From: Amoebophrya sp. A120
Taxonomy: Eukaryota; Sar; Dinophyceae; Syndiniales; Amoebophryaceae
Direction of reading: 5' to 3'
NCBI GenBank assembly: GCA_905178155.1
Contig: CAJINV010000002.1
Coordinates: forward strand, 496,376 to 560,375
DNA length: 64,000 nt
Each line of letters starts with the position of its first letter. Position 1 is the first letter of the stretch. Of the stretch, positions 1 through 9,739 are shown one piece after another. Both the position numbers and the translations under genes were made by a program. A model generated the notes under the pieces. It had not been told where the DNA came from, searched no databases, and was given only the letters and a program-made list of their open reading frames with translations.

Positions 1-3000
1 ACGACAGGTGTTGTCATCAGCTCCCGCACGATGAACGACATCGCCCCACCGGAAAACTCGTCCCGTAACAGCACTTTTGCTGCGGCTGCATGGATATCAC
101 ATGCAAATATATCTGGGTCTGGAACTTTGCTAGACTTGTCATGAAGGTTTTCCATGGCCCATATGATCTGTAATGGAGGACCTAGCATGACAGATTCTGC
201 GCGATCTCTCTCATCCCTATCCTGCATGAGAAACTCCCTCCCGACTTGGTCAAAACTGGACGACTTTTGGTAATCATACAACACAGATTTTTGCATGCTT
301 CAGATTTAGCATGACAGGTTGCATTCTTCCAGATCCAGACATTTTTACATTTGATAATGGAAACTTTCCCCCGCGTAGCGGTTCAGGTTGCGCTCGCAGT
401 GGCTGTCCGGCTGGTAGCAGAGCGCCTTTTTCACGCTCTGGAGACCGGCTTGGAGATCAAATGGAAAAAAGGTGTTTACATTTTCATTTACGCTGCACTG
501 ATTTTTCGTTCGTCAATTTGAATTCAGCAAGACAAATTCCTCTACATGAGAGAGTTGCGAGAAAACTTGTAATGCAGAAATCCTGTTACGGGAAAACACG
601 TACTAAAACCAGGCTCCTAGGCATATCCGGCATGGAACGGCTTACGTGACTTGTTTGGCCTGCAACACAATGTGTAAAAAAATGTATAAACACATTTTTC
701 TTGCGATACTGCAGCTTTCGCATTTTCGTGGAGTCAGGGAGAATTTCGGTTTGGAGGTACTGGACCAGGTCGAAGGGGGATGCGTTTCTGTTTTGCGACG
801 ATCCTTGGTTTTGGAGATTGAGCTCCTCATTCAGAAATCGTTTTTCCGGAATGCGGATTAGAATTTCGTCGTCCCAATCCCACGACGTCCAGGAAGTGGC
901 GGCCGGCGAAGATGATGCTGATGCTGTCATCGGTATTTTATTTTCAGATGGGGGACGACCTTCATGGTCATCTTTATCCTCGAGGTGTTGAGCCACGTGC
1001 GGAACAAAATCGGGAGCCGTCCTAACGGTATTCGAGCTCCTGCCAAATCTGCTGTTGAACGGCAGCCCAAGCTTATGGAGAGAAAAAAGTTCGCGTTCGC
1101 CACAGTCACGACTAATTTGGAGGCTTTGCGTCACGATTATACAAATTTTTTAGCATCACAGCTTTTTCTTGTATTGCAGAAAAACTAAGGGAAATCCCGT
1201 ATGAAGTTTGGCTGTGATGCATTTTTACGCATGACAGGCATTTTTTGTATTGCAGAAATGTTGCCCATGAGTGATCGTGACGAACTTTTTTCTTTTGATA
1301 AAGCTCGTCGTCAATTAAGACTGGGATGCAGTCGGATGAGACCAAAACGGAGAACAACCTGCGCGTGCTTCTCGCGTATCAATTGCAAAAATGTCTGCGT
1401 CTGGAGGAATGCAGGTCTGTCGCGCTTGTCTACTCACATGAGAGTGGAATCTGTAATGAGTGAGCAGGGAAAGCCCTCTTGCCTGTCATGCGAAAGTGCA
1501 GTTTAATATGTTTACCATGCGGAAAGCGAAAGACAAAGGAACCCAGAAACTTGTTATGCGTGGCTGCGTATTCTTGGGGTAAGTCCACAAGCCACAAACT
1601 AGCATCACAAGTTTCCAGACCCAGATCGATATAATTTGCAATGCATATCGCATCGCCGGGAACGATTGCACAGAAGACGGATTTCTGGCATCGAAAGGAA
1701 AAATGCCCCCTCCCCATATCAAAACGGAATTTCTGATGCTGGATTTGTGTACACAGATCAGCTTTGTACTGCAGGAAGGCATTGCGGCCAGATCCCCAGG
1801 CTAGGTAGGGGCGCATGGGTCTAGTTGTTCAGCATTGCAAACGGCTCCCCTTTAGGCCCAACAGCGTGACAAATCGCTTCCATAATGGGACGGAAGCTTC
1901 TGCCCTTCTCTTCTTGCGAGACAAATGTGATTTGTGACCTCAAATCAGCAACACAAATTTTCGGAAACATACCTTTCAATATGGGGAGGGGGAGTTTTTC
2001 CTTTCGATAACTGGTACAGGTTCTTCATCGCGTCGATCGCGCTTGTCCCAAAACTATCCTGTGCAAAAGTATCGTACTCGTACTAATTGCAAATATGAAT
2101 GACAAATATTTTTCTTACGGAAAAACAGCATTACAAATTCCACTTTCCTTCTTGCCAAAATTTGTCATGCAATTCACACGTAGTACGATACCTTTGCAAT
2201 GCATAAAAATGCTTGTAACCATGCTCCAGGTCCAGCCACTTGGACGGGAGTTGTGAGAGTTCTTGCAAAGAAGCAGCTGATGCTGACGATGATGATGAAG
2301 TTGTTGTACTCCTTTGAGTATCAAATGTAAAAATGTCTGGAAGATTGCCAGGTTTGTCATGCATATTTTGCATGACCCGTGATGTCTGTGATGTATGACC
2401 CAGCATCACAAATTTTTGCGGGCATCTTGATGCCTATCCCGCATGAGAAATCCCCTCTCCGCGGAGCAAAAACTGGACGCCTCTCGCTGCTCATGCAATA
2501 CAGATTTTTTTAGATTCCAAAAATAGCATCAGAAGTTGCATTCTTCGAGACCCAGACATTTTTGCAATCCATATTGAGTACTTCTAGAGGAGCCAACATC
2601 TTCTTGCCCTTCCGTCGTGGGGGCCAAGTCCAAAGTGTCGAGCAGGTCCATGTGACCGCCACCACCCGAATCCACTTCACCAACACGAAGGGCGCTTTCA
2701 GTTCTTTCCCCATCAACGTCTTCGTGCTTCGCAATGGTCGCGCGCAGCTTCTGCCGAATTTCCGGCGATCTCATATGGCGCTCTCAACTGTTACATTCTC
2801 AACTGTTAGATGAATTTGTGATGCAGGAATGGCAAAAGTGAAAGGGCTGACCTTGCGCGTCTTGCATGACAGATCTGGCACAGATTCCAGGCTGTTTGGC
2901 TCTTCGAGAATTTGTCATGCGAAGCAGTTTGATCATGTCGATTTTGATTGTGCTTTTGCATTACAAATCATGTAACAGTTGAGAATGTAACATTTGAGAA

Positions 3001-5119
3001 CGCCATATCTCAGGTTGCCACACCGTTCCTTGGCCAGATGGCAGCCGGTCAGCTTCATGGAACCAGCGAAGCTGAGCAGGTACTGCTTCTTCATCTTATT
3101 TCGGAGGGAACTAGGAGCAATTTTGCCGAAAAGAAGATGCGAACGACTACCGCCCGTCGGCCCCGCCTCACTCTCACTCCACCACGCCGTGGCGTTCACA
3201 AAGCTGGGGATGATGATGGACCGCCGCGTGCGGTAAAGCCGCTCGTGGTAATGTGCCGTTCGGTCTTCCATGGTGAGCAGGATTCCCGACTGCACGATGT
3301 CCGGAATGGTCATGGCATACGGGTGCTCGGGCGAGAAAAGCCACTCCTGTCCGCTCGGCGGCGCAATGGCCGAAAAATCCACGACGCGCTCGGCGTACCA
3401 GACATGCTTGGGCAGCAAGTCGTGCGCCGTATCGCGTCGGGTTCTGGTTTCGATGGAAGCAATATGAAGTTGCACAACTCCCCCTCCCCTTCATTTGTAT
3501 GGTATGAGCAAGAGCAGCAACTACACAGACGCCAGCTTCAAATTCAATGGAGCCTGCGCATGACAAGTCCACACACAATTTGTTGTGCTGTTTGTGGTTC
3601 TAAAATTTGTCATCATGCAAACTGTGCTTACAGACAAGACGAGGATTTGGGTTTTTCCATCACAAATGAGGGGGAGGAGGAGTCGTGCACCCTCATAAGC
3701 AAGCTGCTCCCGGAAAAATTCCAGCGCGGCCTTGGCAAGGTCGCAGACAAACCAGGTATCCTGTGCAAATCGCACTCGTACTCGTAGTAATCGCGTTTAT
3801 GCATTACAAACCTCTTTTTCAAGGTAAATCAGCATTACAGATTCAATTTGTAATGCTGGGCTAATTTGTCATGCAATGTATACTAGTACGATGCTTTTGC
3901 ATTGCATACCACGAGCTCGCGGGCAGCTGCGCCGGGTCCAGGTCAAGTGTAAAAAAGGAAGACAACTTTCGATGCTGGGCAGTAATTTCCTGCCCGGAAA
4001 GAAGATGATTTTCATTTTCCTCTCCCCCAGCTAGTACTAGTTCATCTGCTTTAGTATTCCCGCTGTCTATCCTCTTGGACAGCAAACACAGCGCCTCGGG
4101 CCAGAGGGGAAAAAAAAAAAGGTCAGCTGTTCCCGGATTGTTGGTGATGCGTTTTTTTCGCGCAAACTCCGCCACCAACCCATAGTTTTTGTCGAAGATG
4201 CATCAAAGTGAAAAAGAAAAAAGCCCCCACCACATATCCAAATAAAGACAATTTGTGTTGCTGGATTTGTGTACACAAATGAAGCCTGTATTGCAGCAAG
4301 AGCTTGTCGGCATGTTCCAACCCTATTTGGGTACGCATCCGGCTAGCAGCTGAGTATGAGAAACAAGTCTGCCAGAGGCGAAAACGCATGACAGCCTCGC
4401 TGTGCAATGCGCCACATGGATGTCGCTTGCCTTGTACGCAAGACAAGGCTGACCTTTGGTCACAAATCAGCATCACAAATTTTCTTTTCGATATGGGGAG
4501 GGGCGATTTTTTCTTACAATAAGATGCTCCGACCGGGGAATTCCGTATCCGGGGGGAGGACTTCGCTGGGGTTGGCTATCAGGGCCTTGTACTGCGCTAC
4601 AACGGTTTCTAGTTTTTCCTCGGTCCTCCTCTCGCTCTGGCTCCTTCTTTTCCGGCTGTTGTCGTGATTTTTTTGCTTTTGCTTGATGTTCTTCTTCTTG
4701 TTCTGCTCCACGTCGTTCTTCTTGGGGTCCACCATCAAAGTACTTCTAGCAACAAGTTTCTCGAAAAATGGTTCCACATCATACACATACAGGGTCGTGT
4801 GCGGAAGGAAAAGCAGCTCTGTGCCGGCTTGGGGTTCACCTTCGCCTTCTTCTTCTCCACCTGTGACCAATCTCTGCCGGATTTTTGGGATTACTTCCGC
4901 GTAGGTAGAAGGTTGTACTACCAGCGGAGCAACATTCGACTGTGAAGTAGATGAGGATGGGGCAGCAGGAGCCGAACTTGATGTCCTCTTGGAGGTAGAC
5001 ACTGCGCTGACGAAATTGTCCACTGCTCTGGCGAGCAGAGGATTTAACAGCAGGAGGAGGAGCGGGCCTGGACATAACAGTCCACGACTTCGTGAGAAGA
5101 ACAAGAAATACCCCAGCAT
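1..5119 (-). CDS. Exostosin-type (GT47) glycosyltransferase, 3' end outside window
   Basis: Likely a Golgi/ER type II membrane glycosyltransferase of the exostosin family. The start is the ATG at 5119, followed by a basic stretch and a Leu-rich signal anchor (residues about 14-32). Exons, 5' to 3': 4522-5119, 3909-4200, 3698-3756, 3008-3472, 2574-2773, 2206-2318, 2010-2054, 1648-1688, 1301-1376, 709-1073, 357-454, 1-94 (open at the window edge), about 795 residues in all. Joining them reveals family landmarks in the right order: TLYVYDVEPFF near residue 109, NPGTADLFFFPLW near 220, RRSIIIPSF then YLLSFAGS, FCAIVPGDA joined to RSTRRLF, then CIPVLIDDEL, the classic exostosin C-terminal signature. 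Every intron is an introner. One (1377-1647) splits the GDA/RSTRRLF motif, so precise removal is needed for function. Donor, acceptor and product cannot be told from sequence. Confidence 0.8.
95..356. mobile_element. Introner, family A
   Basis: 262 bp with TAT/ATA ends and family A TIRs; the cleaner TATCAAATG end is on the right. The flanking 5-bp TSD is ATGGA on both sides. Removing the element plus one TSD joins ...ESFH to AAAAKVLL in the glycosyltransferase. Confidence 0.88.
455..708. mobile_element. Introner, family J
   Basis: 254 bp. The right end reads TATCGCAAGAAAAATGTG on the complement; the left end is degenerate (GATCAAATGGAAAAAAGGTG). The putative TSD TTGGA/CTGCA matches at only 3 of 5 bases. 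The frame is restored (KLQ to AGLQ) when it is removed. It is the only copy of this TIR type in the window. Confidence 0.65.
1074..1300. mobile_element. Introner, family I
   Basis: 227 bp. The ends share a GAACTTTTTTCT-type inverted repeat. TSD AAGCT is exact on both sides. Removal joins DDEL to GLPFN directly after the conserved CIPVLIDDEL motif of the glycosyltransferase. Single copy in the window. Confidence 0.82.
1377..1647. mobile_element. Introner, family A
   Basis: 271 bp, degenerate family A ends (TATCAATTGC left, GCATA right). TSD is TCGCG/TCGCA (4 of 5). It sits inside the most conserved exostosin motif; removal gives GDA followed by RSTRRLF. Confidence 0.82.
1689..2009. mobile_element. 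Introner, family C
   Basis: 321 bp. Ends are CATCGAAAGG and CTTTCGATA, with G-rich/C-rich inner TIR segments (CCCCCTCCCCATAT and ATATGGGGAGGGGG). TSD TCTGG/ACTGG (4 of 5). Removal joins NLYQ to KSVFCAIVPGD. Confidence 0.82.
2055..2205. mobile_element. Introner, family B
   Basis: 151 bp, TATCCTGTGC end on the left and GCAATGCATA on the right. TSD AAAAC/AAAAT (4 of 5). Removal joins GYKHF to GTSAIDAMKN. Confidence 0.83.
2319..2573. mobile_element. Introner, family A
   Basis: 255 bp, TATCAAATG end on the left, GCAATCCATA on the right. TSD TTGAG is exact. Removal keeps the frame (RSTQ to RSTTTSSS). The interior is the common A subfamily also seen at 8140, 12665 and 55074. Confidence 0.88.
2774..3007. 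mobile_element. Introner, family E
   Basis: 234 bp with TATGGCG / CGCCATA ends and TIRs containing CTCAACTGTTACATTCTCAA. TSD TCTCA is exact. Removal joins CGNLR to SPEIRQKL. Confidence 0.88.
3473..3697. mobile_element. Introner, family H
   Basis: 225 bp. The ends share a GTTGCACAACTCCCCCTCCCC-type inverted repeat. TSD AGCAA is exact. Removal joins FREQLA to SIETRTR in the glycosyltransferase. A second family H copy lies at 52092-52336. Confidence 0.86.
3757..3908. mobile_element. Introner, family B
   Basis: 152 bp, TATCCTGTGC left, TTGCATA right. TSD CCAGG/CCACG (4 of 5). Removal joins PASSW to FVCDLAK. Confidence 0.84.
4201..4521. mobile_element. Introner, family C
   Basis: 321 bp; left end CATCAAAGTG (C replaces T), right end CTTACAATA. 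TSD AGATG is exact. Removal joins FPGRSI to FDKNYGLV. Confidence 0.86.
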
Positions 5120-5605
5120 GATCCAGCGCTGTTCTTTTTTGCTTTTGCTGCTGAATATTGAATCAAAACGCTTGCTGACTTCTCTCGAGGATCACAGTCG
5201 GACGAACAAGAAAGCTACTTTTATTACTCGCTACAAGAAAGACACAGCAGAGCAGAAGACGGAGACCTACGAACACCGTTTTCGAATAATGCCGAAGAAC
5301 TTTATTTGTTCCGCGTAATTGATGCACCCAAGGCAAATTTTTCGCGGGGTTCGTTCAAAAGCAAAATTGTACCGCATAATTGATGGACCCTAAGCCAATT
5401 GTTCGAGCACAGGCAAAGTGCCCTTTCATCTGCAGCTCATCAGAAATGAAGTAGATGTTTAAACAAAAGCAAACCTCCACCTACTTACCTTTGCTGCTCG
5501 CAGCTCGGTGAAAAAAATAATTTCACATATATTTCATCGGTTGTACTAGATGTTTGACTGGAAAAAAATGTGACCAAGAAACGTTTATTCACTTCGTGTT
5601 GTACT

Positions 5606-8600
5606 TCAGCGATTTGTGTGAACTGCAAAAGTAATGTACTAGTATGAATTGCATTACAAATCGGCTCAGCATTACAAATCAAATTTGTAATGCTGATTTC
5701 CCTGAACACCTAGATTTGTAATGCATAACTGCAAGTAGTACGGGTACGATACTTTTGCGCAGGATAATTCGAAGATATTTTCGCGTCTTCCATGGTCTTC
5801 ACATACGCTGCCATGTCTGCTTATGGCAATCTCAACTGTTACATTCTCAACTGTTACACGGATTTGTCATGCAAAATTGCCAGCAGCCTCCCGTTGACCA
5901 AGCTGCTGAGCACGACAGATTCTCGAAGCAGGGCTACCCAGCATGAAGATAATCTGTAATGCAAAACGCGCAATCTACTTCCCACTTTCATTTTTGCTGC
6001 TCTTGCATCACAGATTCGTGTAACTACAGTTGAGAGTGTCACGTTTATTGAGAACGCCATACTGCTTCATTTGCTTGGATGCCGGGAATCGTCGCTGCCA
6101 CGCTGTTATCCTGTGCAAAAGTACCGTACTCGTAGTACTTGCAGGTATGCATTACAAATCTAGCTGTTAAGGTAAATCAGAATTACAAATTTAAGTGTGA
6201 AATGCGGAGCTAATTTGTATTGCGATTTATACGTAGTACGATACTTTTACACAGGATAGCTGTCCGCCTGCTCGCTCATCAGCCCGCTGCGCTTCTGCAG
6301 GTTCGCCGCCTGGTGCATGAGCCCGCGCTATCAAAGTGAAAAATCCCCCCTCCCCACATCGAAAAGGTATGTTTCTGAAAATTTGCGTTGCTGATTTGAG
6401 GTCACAAATCACGTCTGTCTTGCAAGAAGACAGGCGCAGAGGCTTCCGCACCATTATGGAAACGGTTTGGCATGCTGCTGCGCCTAGGGGGCACCCGTTT
6501 GCAATGCTAAGCAACTAGACCTATACGCCCCTACCTAGGCCGAGGATCTGGCTGCGATGCCTTACTGCAAGACAAATCCGATTTGTGTACCCAAATCCTG
6601 CATCACAGATTTCCATTTCGATATGGGGAGGGGGGATTTTTCCTTTTGATACGCGCGCGTACGCCATGATCTCATGCGCCTTCTTGGTCAACCCGCGGTT
6701 TTGCATCTGGATCGCGTATATCAAGTGTAAAAATGTCTGGGTCTGGAAGATTGCCAGTTTGTCATGCTCATTTTGCATGACTCCTCAAGTCTGTGATGCA
6801 TGCCCTAGCATCACAGATTTTGCGAGGGCTTCCTGATGCCTATACCGCATGACAAATGCTCTTCCCGTGCTGCAAAATTTGGACTCTCTTTGCTGCTCAT
6901 GCAATACAGATTTTTTTAGAATCCAAAATCAGCATGACAAGTTGGATTCTTCCAGACCCAGACATTTTTACAGTTGATAGCGTACTGCGCATACCATTCG
7001 GACTCGCCCTTCATTTTCTTCATCCGCTCTACCAGCCTCTCCGCTTGTTGCCTTTTCGCCTGCTCCAGCCGTTGCGCATGGAGGATCGCGAGGTGGTAGG
7101 GGGTATGCATTGCAAATTTGCCTGGGTCGGGAAAGTCGGCTTTACATTCCTGTGACATCTGTACTGAGCCATGACCAACAAAATAAGTGGCAGCGGCAGC
7201 CTCACATGTCATACAGAAACGCAGTTTCCAAAAATGCGGAGTTCGTATCAGAATAAAGCGCGCTGCAAACTTGTCATGCGTTCGTGCAGTGAGTCTTTTC
7301 AACATACGCATATTAGCATCACAAATTTCATCCCGACCCAGACAAATTATACATTTGATAGGGGGTGATGGCGTTCGCGATCTGCTTCTTCGTGTTCAGC
7401 GCAACGTCGTTGTCGGTCTTGGCCGCCTATGCATTGCAAAAGTATCGTACTCGTACTAATTGCATTTATGCATGGCAAGTTTCTTTGTTAATAGGTTGAA
7501 TCCGCATTACAAATTTCGTTTCTCAACATGCTCCTGAGAAAATTTGTCACGCGATTTATAGTACTAGTACGATGCTTTTGCTGTGCATACTTCCGCTTTT
7601 GGTATGTACTTCGGAAGGTCCTCGCTGTCCACCTGCGCCATGACATTCTGTACCGCGCCCGCCACCGCCTTGGACACTAGTCCGCTCGCCGACGCGAGCA
7701 CCGTCAAGGCTTCGTCTTTCGCTTTTTCCGTCTGAATATGAATTGCAAAAGCATCGTACTAGTATGAATATCAGCATTACAAACCAAATTTGTAATTCTG
7801 AATTACCTATAACAACCTAGATTTGTAATGCATAACGGCAATTGGTACGAGTACGATATTTTTGCAATGCATACTGAAACAGCGCTTTCTTCGACTCAAA
7901 GAAATTCCGTTATGCATTGCAAAAGCATCGTACACCATCGTACTAGTATAAATTGCATTACAAGTTCTTGACTTAGCATCACAAATTGAATTTGTAATGC
8001 GGCTGTGCCTCAAGCAAAAGATTTGTAATGCATAAATGCAACCAGTACGAGTACGAAGCTTTTGCACTGCATATCCGTTCCGCTTCGACCACGGTGCCCC
8101 GAGCGCGCTCAAACTCCGTCTTTGCCCCGCTGCCGGTGATATCAAATGTAAAAATGTCTGGGTCTGGAAGATTCTGAGACTTGTCATGCATGTTTTGCAT
8201 TGGCCATGATGTCTGTGATGCATGCCCTAGCATCACAGATTTTGTGAGGGCTTTGCGATGCGTACTCCGCATGACAAATGCCCTCTCCGCGTAGCAAAAA
8301 TTGCATTCCCTTTGCTGCTCATGCAATACAGATTTTTTTGGAATGCAAATTCAGCATCACAAGTTGCATTCTTCCAGACCCAGACACTTTTACATTTGAT
8401 AGGTGACAAAATTTTCCTCCGCCTCCGTGGTGGTTTTCAGGAGCTCTTTATGAACTGCAAAAGTATGGTATCGTACTTGTATAAATGCATTACAAATTTC
8501 CTCAGCATGAAAAATAAAAATTTGTAATGCGGATTTTCCTTCAGATAAAGACTTGTCATGCATGATTGCAATACGGGTGCGATACTTTTGCACAGGATAC

Positions 8601-9101
8601 TCTTTCTCCTCGTCGGTTGCGGTAGCGGCGGCCGCCGCCTTTTATGGGGTGTTCAAACAATACATTCTCAACTGTTACATGATTTGTCATGCAAAATCAA
8701 CATCAACATCAACACGAACACGGCGAAGCGACTTCACATGACGAATTCCCGAAGGGCTAAACAGCACTTTAAATCTGTTCGGAATTTCTAATGCCAGAGG
8801 TGCAACCCTCCCCCTTTGACTTTTGCTACTCTTGCATTACAAACTCATGCAACAATTGAGAGTGTACTAACGTTTGAGAGTCCCATACCTTTTCTTCCTC
8901 GGTTTTGATCTCTTGTTTCATGGTTTGCACCGTCTCCTCCGCGGCGGTAGGGGGAACGCGGAGAAGTTCTTGGACTTTCAATGCATCGACCACGCCAGGA
9001 ACGGAGTTCGACGTGAAAATCGGTGCAAGAAGCAAAGACGGCAGAAGCAACGCGGTCAAAGGCGGTTTCATTTTCAGACGACTCAAATGTTGCGTTTTCA
9101 T
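5606..9101 (-). CDS. Secreted alpha-helical protein, unknown family
   Basis: Not recognised. The start is ATG 9101 or, better placed before the signal peptide, ATG 9071 (MKPPLTALLLPSLLLAP). The rest is Glu/Lys/Ala/Gln-rich and predicted helical, about 310 residues. Exons 5' to 3': 8888-9101, 8600-8642, 8402-8448, 8074-8139, 7874-7910, 7590-7736, 7361-7427, 6980-7103, 6652-6718, 6259-6328, 6062-6106, 5767-5821, then a short last exon. Every intron is an introner; mean exon is about 80 nt. Two weakly similar helical segments (IQMQNRGLTKKAHEI and LMHQAANLQKRSGLM) suggest an internal repeat. The end is uncertain: if the last TSD copy is removed the stop is TGA 5606-5608; if not, the frame runs on to a stop at 5485. 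The signal peptide implies export or the secretory pathway. Confidence 0.72.
5617..5766. mobile_element. Introner, family B
   Basis: 150 bp; left end TGTGAACTGC (G for A), right end GCGCAGGATA. TSD ATTTG/ATTCG (4 of 5). It lies just before the stop of the secreted-protein gene. Because its length is a multiple of three, exact excision and TSD-based excision give different C-termini. Confidence 0.75.
5822..6061. mobile_element. Introner, family E
   Basis: 240 bp, TATGGCAATCTCAACTG left and AGAACGCCATA right. TSD CTGCT is exact. Removal joins QANEA to DMAAYVKT. Confidence 0.88.
6107..6258. mobile_element. Introner, family B
   Basis: 152 bp. Both ends carry the TATCCTGTG form (right end ACACAGGATA), unlike most B copies, which pair TATCCTG with TATGCAT. 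TSD GCTGT is exact. Removal joins EQADS to VAATIPG. Confidence 0.88.
6329..6651. mobile_element. Introner, family C
   Basis: 323 bp, TATCAAAGTG left, CTTTTGATA right, with C-rich/G-rich TIR cores. TSD CGCGC is exact. Removal joins IMAYAR to GLMHQAAN. Confidence 0.88.
6719..6979. mobile_element. Introner, family A
   Basis: 261 bp, TATCAAGTG left, CAGTTGATA right. TSD GCGTA is exact. Removal joins WYAQYA to IQMQNRG. Confidence 0.88.
7104..7360. mobile_element. Introner, family A (divergent interior)
   Basis: 257 bp, TATGCATTGC left, CATTTGATA right. TSD GGGGG is exact. Removal joins NAITP to YHLAILHA. The interior differs from the common A subfamily. Confidence 0.84.
7428..7589. mobile_element. 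Introner, family B, no clear TSD
   Basis: 162 bp, TATGCATTGC left, GTGCATA right. The flanks CCGCC/CTTCC do not match, so the duplication has decayed. Here a canonical GT-AG reading is available on the minus strand (GTATGC...CATAG) and joins IPKAE to AAKTDN in frame. Confidence 0.8.
7737..7873. mobile_element. Introner, family B
   Basis: 137 bp, TATGAATTGC left, GCAATGCATA right. TSD CTGAA is exact. Removal joins KKALFQ to TEKAKDE. None of the frame-preserving cuts gives GT-AG (they are GT-CA or TA-AG). Confidence 0.87.
7911..8073. mobile_element. Introner, family B
   Basis: 163 bp, TATGCATTGC left, GCACTGCATA right. TSD TCCGT is exact. Removal joins VEAER to NFFESKK. Confidence 0.87.
8140..8401. 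mobile_element. Introner, family A
   Basis: 262 bp, TATCAAATG at both ends (near-perfect TIR). TSD GGTGA is exact. Removal joins ENFVT to GSGAKTEF. Confidence 0.89.
8449..8599. mobile_element. Introner, family B
   Basis: 151 bp, TATGAACTGC left, CACAGGATA right. TSD CTCTT is exact. Removal joins TDEEKE to LLKTTTE. Confidence 0.88.
8643..8887. mobile_element. Introner, family E
   Basis: 245 bp, TATGGGGTGTTCAAAC left, GTTTGAGAGTCCCATA right. TSD CCTTT is exact. A GT-AG reading (GTATGG...AAAAG) is possible here and joins TEEEK to AAAAATATDEE. Confidence 0.88.
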
Positions 9102-9340
9102 TTTTCTACGACCAGACTGTAGTAGATTGTTTAGATGGATTAGATTTAGACCACGACGACCACGGACTTTTAATCATCATCATCATCATCTTGCTAGCAT
9201 AGGGGAGGGCTGCTAGGGGTTATTGGGACGTGTCCTCGTTATCGTTTAAACACAGCACTCGAAATGTGGGTAGTGCAGAGTGCTGTGGTGGTGGTCGAGA
9301 TCGAAGAGCACACTATCATTTCTCATCGAATCGTCGCCAC
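9102..9340. other. Intergenic, 239 bp
   Basis: Lies between the start of the secreted-protein gene and the stop of the zinc-finger-like exon. It contains a short ATC/CAT run near 9175-9190 and no supported gene or introner. Confidence 0.5.
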
Positions 9341-9739
9341 TCAATCGACTTCAAGATCGGCGCACTCCGGAATAGGATCGAGACCAGCCGCAAGATCGAG
9401 CTTCTTAGAGTTAGCGCACTTCCGCTCGTGCGTTTTTATACGACTCGCAGCGCCGACTTTCTTCTGGTAGGATCTGGGCCAATCGATGACGTGGACCTTG
9501 CAGCCCGGGCAGGTAAGTTGTCTGGCATTCCACTTGCCGGCCCCGTCGGCAAGAAATCGCCGAGGCGGCAGCACAACTCGCGCGGACTGCTTGAACGTCG
9601 GCGGAATAATTGACTGTCCCGACTTTCCGTAGATATACTCCTCGACGGGAGTGCAAACATCATCCTGCACTTTCACGATCCGCACAAACTCGTCCTGCTG
9701 GTGTAGTCGTAAATGCGCACGGAGCGCCCGTCTAAACCC
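9341..9739 (-). CDS. Zinc-finger-like protein, terminal exon
   Basis: An open frame of about 130 codons ending at a stop at 9341. The C-terminal half has a Cys2-His-Cys pattern: CPGC, then about 23 residues later H-x3-C in KTHERKC. The frame has no ATG; on the minus strand it is preceded by a plausible acceptor (GGGTTTAG at about 9740), so this is probably the last exon of a gene whose upstream exon I could not fix. A donor-like GTACGTAAAG lies near 9990-10000. The basic, Cys-containing composition suggests a nucleic-acid-binding or structural zinc site. It could be a degenerate gene. Confidence 0.45.
   Translation of the reverse strand, partial: GFRRALRAHLRLHQQDEFVRIVKVQDDVCTPVEEYIYGKSGQSIIPPTFKQSARVVLPPRRFLADGAGKWNARQLTCPGCKVHVIDWPRSYQKKVGAASRIKTHERKCANSKKLDLAAGLDPIPECADLEVD

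Noticed and set aside
2948-3787. A 279-codon plus-strand open frame
   Set aside because: Antisense to the exostosin exons and running through introners at both ends.
5617-8887. Short frames repeatedly translating as ...KNVWVWK or ...KYRTS...
   Set aside because: These are translations of introner TIRs (families A and B), not genes.
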